This document shows, piece by piece, positions 55,292-64,000 of a stretch of DNA of 64,000 nucleotides. Each line of letters opens with the position of its first letter. Positions within the stretch are counted from its first letter, which is position 1. This DNA comes from an uncultured SAR86 cluster bacterium (lineage in GTDB: Bacteria; Pseudomonadota; Gammaproteobacteria; Magnimaribacterales; AG-339-G14): positions 62,001 through 126,000 of the forward strand of contig CACIUX010000003.1 in the NCBI GenBank assembly GCA_902589965.1, in the 5' to 3' direction. A program made the position numbers and the translations under genes. The notes beneath the pieces were generated by a model. The model was given only the letters and a program-made list of their open reading frames with translations. It did not search any database and was not told the origin of the DNA.

Positions 55292-57697
55292 TTATTTAAT
55301 TTTTAATCTTAAATAGAAAGTCAGGTTAGCCTGACTTTCTGCTTTTATGTTATTGAGATTCTCAACAATAAATAATTTAAGTCCGAATTCGGAAAAATCA
55401 TTGATTGGAGATGAATAATTTGCTGAAAAAACTCTTTCTCTATGTGCAGGCGCCAAGTTAACTTTCACTGTACCCACCGTGGAATTACCAAAATAGTCTC
55501 TTCCAGATATAAATTTAAGGTCAGCTGTACCTTTTTCTATGGATAAAGGAACTAAATAGTCCAATCTAAAACGATCTTTTTTATTGAAAATATCTTTACC
55601 AAGAATGCTTAGGTTTGTTGATGTAAGAAATGATGAATCCGATCTAATATTGATAAAAGAGAAATTTTCATAAGGTTCAGCCTTCATGCCCGTCAATGAT
55701 ATAAAAGCTGAGAAATTCTCATTAATAAAAAAATCTGAATCGATAGTTAATATTGAAGAATAGGAATTTTTTGAAGAACTTTGTCCATTTAAAAACATCA
55801 TCCCAAGATAAGAAGAATCTTCCTCAAGGCGTCCCAACTTGATGGATGTTTTATTATTTTTTGAGAAAATATTTAACTGAGTTGAAAAATACTTCGAATA
55901 AGCCTTATCTTGATCAGTCCAGGGGTTCCAACCCTGGAAACCTTTGGAAAAACTAAAACCGTAACCAAATCTTTTGTCTTTGAATGAGTATTTTATGCTT
56001 GGCCCATTGGATACAAAATTTTTAATTGGATCGTAAGAAGTACTTAGTGATGAAAAATAATTTTTCTGATTTAAAGATAAATTAAAAGAATTATTGGGAT
56101 CTAAAGAAAGAGCATAAGAAAAACCACTTTTCTGAGTAGTTTGATTAGATAAAAAATCATAATTCTCTATTGAGGAAAATATCTGTAAATATTCATTTCC
56201 TGATGTAGGTAATTGCGAGTTGGGAAATCTTGGTAAATAGCTATTCTCTGGATTATTATTTCTTACAAGTTGACTTGCATTAATTGAAAAGGGGGCTCCA
56301 AGCTCGTCAAAATAAGTTAAGAATAGTTTATCGCCTAAGTTATTTAGACTTCCAAATAATGGCGAACTCAAAAAAATGTTGGCCTGAGAAAAAGTGGTTA
56401 CTTGGTTTGTTATGGGAGAAATAAAATAGGTTTGTCCAATCGGTTCTATAGCTTTTTTTAAATCAAGAAGACCTTGACCGTAAATATCAGAATTTGAGTA
56501 AACTCCTTCTTTATTTGCTGTAACATAAATACGTTGAAGTATTTCTTGCCCAGTCAATTGACCCCTAAATTTTTCTGTTAATAATGCTACTGCACCGCTG
56601 ACGAAAGGAGCTGCAAAAGAAGTTCCTGAACCTGTTCCATAGTTATCATTTTCAGGATATTCAGTCGTAACATAGGCCCCGGTAATATTCTCGCCCGGAG
56701 CAGCAACACAAAAATCTTTTGCTAAGCCACAACGATTAGAGTGATCTGCAATTAGACCTTCTTCATTAAGTGAAACAACCGCAACAGAGGTATCCTGGAG
56801 CTCTTCGATAAAATAGACCATTCCTGGAAAAATTTCTGGACTGGAGTTATCAACTTGTTGTTCTGAATATCCTCCTGCATTGCCTGCACTCCATACAAAA
56901 ATAGTTTTATTAATTTTATTCTGTTGCGCAATGGTTTCTATTACAGTAGGAAAAGATGCTCTAACTGCAGACTCCTCATAATCTGCAATGTTTCCTTGCA
57001 TTCCATAACTATTATTCACTGCTGTAACATATCTAGATGTAAAGTCTTTATAAAAAGAGGCATATGCCTGATCAAGACCACTGTAATCCTCTGCATTTTC
57101 TTCAGTAACTTCTACAGGTTCATAATCTTCATCAGGTTCTGCAAGAGGGATGGCAATAAAATGAATTTGGGCATTATAGGCAACTCCCTGAATATCATTA
57201 GGATTATTGCTTTCATCTCTATCTCCTGCTGCAATTGATGCAACAAAAGTTCCATGAGTTTTATCATCCGCTGTGGGTGCTCTATACCCCGAAAAATTTG
57301 AATAATCTAAAACACTATCAGTTGTAATTTTGTTCTGCGAATCAAGCTCGACATGATTTGTTTCAATTCCACTATCCATTATTCCAATGGTTGTTCCAGC
57401 ACCAGAAAGATTATTTGCATATGGCTCTGCAGCATTAATCATGGCAAGCCCGTATTGATTTATATACTCAACTGAACCTTTAAATTTTGTCATCAACTCT
57501 ACGTAAGATGCAGTTGAGTCTGAACTACTAGAGTCTTGAGAAGATTGTCTTTGACTTGAATTTGATTGAGAGTTCTGAGGAGGAACGTCATTGTTTGGAG
57601 AAGAAGGCTGTGTTGAACCACCCTTCCCTCCGCCACCACAGTTAGCCAATGCGATTGCAAAAAAACAAATTGTAATAATTTGCTTAAAATTCTTCAT
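55292..57697 (-). CDS. Subtilisin-family (S8) lipoprotein autotransporter protease
   Basis: An 801-residue secreted protease. The N-terminus MKNFKQIITICFFAIALANCGGGG is a lipoprotein signal with the acylated Cys at 20 (the run is given here by its ends), so I start it at ATG 57697 and not at the upstream TTG. A Ser/Gln/Asn-rich linker (about 25-65) leads to the S8 domain with Asp108 (IMDSGIETNH), His148 (KTHGTFVASIAAG) and Ser360 (GTGSGTSFAAPFVSG). The remaining 400 residues are beta-rich with alternating aromatic strands and probably form an autotransporter barrel, as in Neisseria NalP, also a lipoprotein subtilase. The C-terminus ends LRLKIK, not with the usual Phe. Confidence 0.82.
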   Translation of the reverse strand: MKNFKQIITICFFAIALANCGGGGKGGSTQPSSPNNDVPPQNSQSNSSQRQSSQDSSSSDSTASYVELMTKFKGSVEYINQYGLAMINAAEPYANNLSGAGTTIGIMDSGIETNHVELDSQNKITTDSVLDYSNFSGYRAPTADDKTHGTFVASIAAGDRDESNNPNDIQGVAYNAQIHFIAIPLAEPDEDYEPVEVTEENAEDYSGLDQAYASFYKDFTSRYVTAVNNSYGMQGNIADYEESAVRASFPTVIETIAQQNKINKTIFVWSAGNAGGYSEQQVDNSSPEIFPGMVYFIEELQDTSVAVVSLNEEGLIADHSNRCGLAKDFCVAAPGENITGAYVTTEYPENDNYGTGSGTSFAAPFVSGAVALLTEKFRGQLTGQEILQRIYVTANKEGVYSNSDIYGQGLLDLKKAIEPIGQTYFISPITNQVTTFSQANIFLSSPLFGSLNNLGDKLFLTYFDELGAPFSINASQLVRNNNPENSYLPRFPNSQLPTSGNEYLQIFSSIENYDFLSNQTTQKSGFSYALSLDPNNSFNLSLNQKNYFSSLSTSYDPIKNFVSNGPSIKYSFKDKRFGYGFSFSKGFQGWNPWTDQDKAYSKYFSTQLNIFSKNNKTSIKLGRLEEDSSYLGMMFLNGQSSSKNSYSSILTIDSDFFINENFSAFISLTGMKAEPYENFSFINIRSDSSFLTSTNLSILGKDIFNKKDRFRLDYLVPLSIEKGTADLKFISGRDYFGNSTVGTVKVNLAPAHRERVFSANYSSPINDFSEFGLKLFIVENLNNIKAESQANLTFYLRLKIK
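55315..55340. terminator. Bidirectional hairpin terminator inside the subtilase 3' end
   Basis: A perfect 11-base-pair repeat (55315-55325 with 55330-55340) with loop TTAG. On the plus strand it is followed by GCTTTT, so it can end the ferritin-like transcript. On the minus strand it lies in the last codons of the subtilase and is followed by an AT-rich tract. Confidence 0.65.
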
Positions 57698-57723
57698 GTA
57701 TGATGTAAACAAAAAAAAGTTCA

Positions 57724-58521
57724 ATGAAGGTAGGAATTGATTTTGGTATTAGTTTCACAGATTTATCTATTCTAGATGAATCTGAACCAAAGTTTATATC
57801 TTTCGATTCTAAAAAGTTATCAGTTTCTAATATTTCAAAACAAATTCATAAACTAGTTAATTTTGATGATGTCGAATTCATAGGCGTGACAGGGGGAAAG
57901 CACTATGATTTACCTTCAAAGATTGATGGAATTGAGTTATCGCATGCAAATGAAATAGATGCCATCAGTAAAGGTACAAATTATTTGGCTAAAAATGATA
58001 AAAAAAAGTTAATTATCAGCTCCGGATCTGGTACGGCATTCGTCTTAAGTGACGGAAATATGATATCTCATGCAGGGGGAACAGGCGTTGGAGGAGGAAC
58101 TATAGTTGGTTTGTGTAATCTAATTAATGATGAAAATAATCCTGATGTAATCAATAAACTTGCGAATCGAGGTAAGGTAGAAAAGGTAGATTTATTACTT
58201 AATGAAGTTGTATCAGGACCAATAGGCGAATTACCCAAAGATGCAACCGCTGTAAATTTTGGAAAAGTAAGATATAAAAATAAATCAACTAAAGCAGACA
58301 AAGCAGCTGCAATAATGAATTTAGTCGGACAAACTGTTGCGAGAATGGCTTCTGCAACTGCAGTAGCATTCAACTGCGAGAATGTTTACGTAGTTGGGAG
58401 AACGCCTCAATATGATTTATACAAGAGCGTTCTAAAAAGGTGGATTTCTTTTGCTGGATTATCGGCCGATTTTCCAAAGAACGGAGAGTTTGCAAGCTCT
58501 TTAGGGACTCTTATTGATTAA
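57724..58521 (+). CDS. coaW: Type II pantothenate kinase
   Basis: A 265-residue kinase of the CoaW/eukaryotic PanK fold, which phosphorylates pantothenate to start coenzyme A synthesis. The N-terminal phosphate-binding loop is KVGIDFGISFTDLSI, the catalytic-region Glu is in HANEIDAISKGTNYL, and IISSGSGTAFVL with AGGTGVGGGTIVGL matches the Staphylococcus aureus enzyme strongly. ATAVNFGKVR and the C-terminal GEFASSLGTLI also fit. Type II enzymes are rare in gammaproteobacteria, which usually have CoaA or CoaX. It is divergent from the subtilase gene (26 bases between starts) and converges with 21 bases of overlap on the M28 gene. panB and panC lie 29 kb upstream. Confidence 0.87.
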   Translation: MKVGIDFGISFTDLSILDESEPKFISFDSKKLSVSNISKQIHKLVNFDDVEFIGVTGGKHYDLPSKIDGIELSHANEIDAISKGTNYLAKNDKKKLIISSGSGTAFVLSDGNMISHAGGTGVGGGTIVGLCNLINDENNPDVINKLANRGKVEKVDLLLNEVVSGPIGELPKDATAVNFGKVRYKNKSTKADKAAAIMNLVGQTVARMASATAVAFNCENVYVVGRTPQYDLYKSVLKRWISFAGLSADFPKNGEFASSLGTLID

Positions 58522-60129
58522 AGAATTATCTCTTATGGATCTAAATTCATTGTTTTGATACCAATTAGGGAATTCTCTCGAATTTGCTAAATCCTTTGTC
58601 ATTGAATAGAAGATATCTATATCTTCGGCTATCCCATCATAATTCCAATCTTCGTATACTTCATCTGCTACCTGATGATAGAGATTACTAGTGTATTCTG
58701 TTGCAAACTTCATGCCTTTTTCCAAGCCTCCATCAACAAGGTCGTACCCCGGATCTGCATACAAAACAGGAATTCCTTTTTTTGCAAAACTTATGTGATC
58801 TGATCGATAGAAAAATCCCTTTTCAGGGAACAAATCTGGCGTAATAACTTTTGAATATTTTTTTAGATGTCTTTTGAGAATATCTTCTAATTCAGAGGCT
58901 CCATAGCCAATAACTAACATATCTTTTGTTTTACCAATTGCGGGTATCCCATCAAAATTCATTCCTGCAACAATTTGAGAATAATCAAATGGAAAATTCT
59001 CAGCAAAATACGCTGAACCTAACAATCCTGATTCTTCAGCAGTTAAACCAAGAAACATAACAGACCTTTCTGTATCTTCATTTTTTAATCTTTCAGCTAC
59101 GCTCATAATCAAGGCAGTTCCGGTAGCATTATCAACGGCTCCATTATAAATTTGGTCACCATCTAAGGAGGAATCCTTACCTAGGTGATCCCAATGAGCC
59201 ATCAACATTATGAATTCATCAGGATAAGTCTTGCCTCTTTTTATGCCCACTACATTATGAGAATTTGAATATTTAATTTGATTGTTAATTTTTGCACTGA
59301 CCTGAAAACCTTCCAGCTCGATGGCTTTAAAATCTCTCTTCAAAGCAGCGCTTTTCATTTCTTCGTAGGAAGATCCAATAAGAGAGAAAATTTTCTCTGA
59401 AGTTTCATTGGTAATCCATCCTTCAATCTTTGCTCTATGGACATTTTTTGATTTTGAATATAAGTCCAATTGAGGCCCTGTATTACTTGTCTCTACAACG
59501 TTCCATCCGTATGCAGCGGGAGCAGTTTCATGAATGATGAGCATTCCTGTAGCTCCTTTTTTAGCAACTTCTTCAAATTTATAGGTCCATCTACCATAGT
59601 AGGTCATGGCTTTTCCTTTAAATATATTTTCATTTTCCAGCTCAAAACCTGGATCATTAATTAAAGCTACAACTACTTTTCCCCTTAAATCGACTCCTTC
59701 GTAGTCATTCCAATCGTATTCAGGAGCATCAACACCGTAGCCTATAAAAACCATTTTTTGATTTTTTAGTTCAACTTCATTGACTTGCCGTTTTGTCCAA
59801 AAAACATAATCAGTTCCAAAGTCTATATCTAACTTCTCATCATTATAAGAAATAGAAAAAGTAGATGAATTTTTAAGTGTAATTTCAGTTAATTTGACAT
59901 CGCTAAGATAACTGCCATTCAGACCTTCAAGACCAAATTCTGAAAACTTTTCCGATATAAAGTTCTTAGTTTTAATTCCTCCTGGTGTACCCGGAGCTCT
60001 GCCCTCAAAATCATCTGAAGATAATGTTTTTACGTAATCTATGAAGTTATCCATATATTCCGTAGAAACAGATGGAACATGATTGCAAGAAAATAAGAAA
60101 AGGAAAATAAGTAATGAAAAGGTTCTCAT
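58501..60129 (-). CDS. M28-family metallopeptidase lipoprotein
   Basis: A 542-residue secreted aminopeptidase-like protein. The signal peptide ends in the lipobox LFSC (Cys15). A PA-like insert lies about residues 120-240 and the M28 catalytic domain follows. Its zinc ligands and catalytic residues are visible in order: His in MAHWDHLG, Asp in GAVDNATGTAL, Glu-Glu in LTAEESGLLGSAY, Asp in MNFDG and His in LYHQVADEV. It would degrade peptides at the cell surface or periplasm. The ATG is 21 bases behind the 3' end of the 5S rRNA, in the same direction, with no promoter or clear ribosome binding site between. Confidence 0.9.
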   Translation of the reverse strand: MRTFSLLIFLFLFSCNHVPSVSTEYMDNFIDYVKTLSSDDFEGRAPGTPGGIKTKNFISEKFSEFGLEGLNGSYLSDVKLTEITLKNSSTFSISYNDEKLDIDFGTDYVFWTKRQVNEVELKNQKMVFIGYGVDAPEYDWNDYEGVDLRGKVVVALINDPGFELENENIFKGKAMTYYGRWTYKFEEVAKKGATGMLIIHETAPAAYGWNVVETSNTGPQLDLYSKSKNVHRAKIEGWITNETSEKIFSLIGSSYEEMKSAALKRDFKAIELEGFQVSAKINNQIKYSNSHNVVGIKRGKTYPDEFIMLMAHWDHLGKDSSLDGDQIYNGAVDNATGTALIMSVAERLKNEDTERSVMFLGLTAEESGLLGSAYFAENFPFDYSQIVAGMNFDGIPAIGKTKDMLVIGYGASELEDILKRHLKKYSKVITPDLFPEKGFFYRSDHISFAKKGIPVLYADPGYDLVDGGLEKGMKFATEYTSNLYHQVADEVYEDWNYDGIAEDIDIFYSMTKDLANSREFPNWYQNNEFRSIRDNSLINKSP

Positions 60130-60149
60130 GTTGAGAATATAAACGAAAA

Positions 60150-60266
60150 GCTCGACGATGTCCTACTCTCGCGTAACAAAAGCTACACTACCATCGGCGC
60201 TAAGTGGTTTCACTTCTGAGTTCGGAATGGAATCAGGTGGGACACACTTGCTATTGTCATCGAGCA
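60150..60266 (-). rRNA. 5S ribosomal RNA
   Basis: On the minus strand the sequence contains the universal 5S blocks CCCACCTGATTCCATTCCGA (ends given) and GAACTCAGAAGTGAAAC, followed by GCGCCGATGGTAGTGT and GCGAGAGTAGGACAT. The ends are placed by alignment to E. coli 5S and the terminal pairing of GCTCG with CGAGC, giving about 117 bases. It is the last RNA of the operon. I see no terminator between it and the M28 gene. Confidence 0.95.
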
Positions 60267-60324
60267 AAATTCGTTTTTTTCGTATTGAATTCCAAATTTT
60301 CTGGCTTAGTTTAGAAAAATTTCT

Positions 60325-63247
<2,923 letters not shown>

Positions 63248-63265
<18 letters not shown>

Positions 63266-63545
63266 AAAAATTATGAAAGTTTTCTGATTACTAAGCGCCA
63301 GAATTTGCCATTAGCATTCTGAGATAAATCTCAGAATATTACTTGGTGAATTATCAAAAAATTTTGATAAAACAATCAACAATTGATAACAAAAATTGTT
63401 GATCATGAATGAATAAATTCATTCATATTTTGGAATTACAATACTTTTAAAGAACTCTTAAGATCTGAATAGTGTCGATTTAGCGATCTATAGAAAATTC
63501 AAGTAATTCGAACGGACACTCACAATATTAAGTCGTGTATATATT
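63248..63545 (-). other. 16S-23S internal transcribed spacer without tRNA genes
   Basis: The 298-base spacer has no tRNA-Ile or tRNA-Ala, unlike most gammaproteobacteria. It holds a boxA-like antitermination site at 63443-63457 (minus strand GAGTTCTTTAAAAGT) and four successive perfect inverted repeats: 63316-63337, 63353-63368, 63375-63403 and 63405-63426. These form small hairpins in the precursor between boxA and the 23S start. Confidence 0.85.

Positions 63546-64000
<455 letters not shown>

Noticed and set aside
57698..57724. TTG at 57724 as start of the subtilase
   Set aside because: It would place nine residues before the lipoprotein signal peptide; ATG 57697 gives a normal lipobox signal.
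63316..63426. Series of inverted repeats as a CRISPR array
   Set aside because: The four repeats differ from each other, have no regular spacers and lie in an rRNA spacer.

Overview
The window is a gene-dense, AT-rich bacterial chromosome segment that I read as a free-living marine gammaproteobacterium with a streamlined genome, SAR86-like in style. The class assignment rests on conserved gammaproteobacterial neighbourhoods: xseB-ispA-dxs, nrdR-ribD-ribBA-ribH-nusB, miaA/hflK-hflC-hisZ-purA, phosphomannomutase-argB-slmA, and gltB-gltD. Streamlining shows in the many start/stop overlaps, the near absence of intergenic DNA and the 3'-overlapping convergent genes. The SAR86-like label is an inference from AT-richness and compactness only, not from a phylogeny. 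I see no insertion sequence, prophage, CRISPR array or tRNA gene.

Layout. 1-2.1 kb: 3' end of a DAHP synthase, then a DnaT-like protein with three DnaT domains overlapping a phage-lambda-P-like replication protein. 2.2-6.5 kb: RND efflux adaptor and pump. 6.4-10.9 kb: isoprenoid precursor genes (xseB, ispA, dxs) converging on pgpA and thiL. 10.9-17.6 kb: thiolase, nth, glyA, nrdR and riboflavin genes ending in nusB. 17.6-22.8 kb: purA-hisZ-hflC-hflK-miaA on the minus strand, without hfq or hflX. 22.9-25 kb: acyl-CoA synthetase and a PII protein. 25-38 kb: envelope region (waaA, an LpxL-like acyltransferase, hldE, a GT9 heptosyltransferase, a GT4 glycosyltransferase, phosphomannomutase) interleaved with panC-panB, ilvE and a small cluster of poorly characterised genes. 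38-43.4 kb: argB, slmA, mrcA, aroK, aroB. 43.4-49.6 kb: glutamate synthase gltB-gltD behind a glutamine riboswitch. 49.6-51.2 kb: tesB and cysE. 51.3-55.3 kb: CobS and CobT (MoxR-type AAA+ plus VWA protein) followed by a ferritin-like diiron protein. 55.3-60.1 kb: a lipoprotein subtilase with a probable beta-barrel, a type II pantothenate kinase and an M28 peptidase. 60.1-64 kb: rRNA operon on the minus strand (5S, 23S, partial 16S) with a tRNA-less spacer.

How the genes work together. Nitrogen assimilation has a PII sensor at 24.6 kb and a riboswitch-controlled GOGAT at 43.5 kb. Coenzyme A synthesis is represented by panB, panC and an unusual type II pantothenate kinase. LPS core assembly is spread over 25-37 kb, and DXP-pathway isoprenoid and riboflavin synthesis over 6-17 kb. 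The most interesting observations are the glutamine (glnA-class) riboswitch with a visible Shine-Dalgarno-sequestering helix before gltB, the CobS/CobT pair next to a diiron protein without cobalamin genes nearby, the triple-domain DnaT/P-like pair, the altered cysteine spacing in Nth, the type II pantothenate kinase, and the M28 gene placed directly behind the 5S rRNA.
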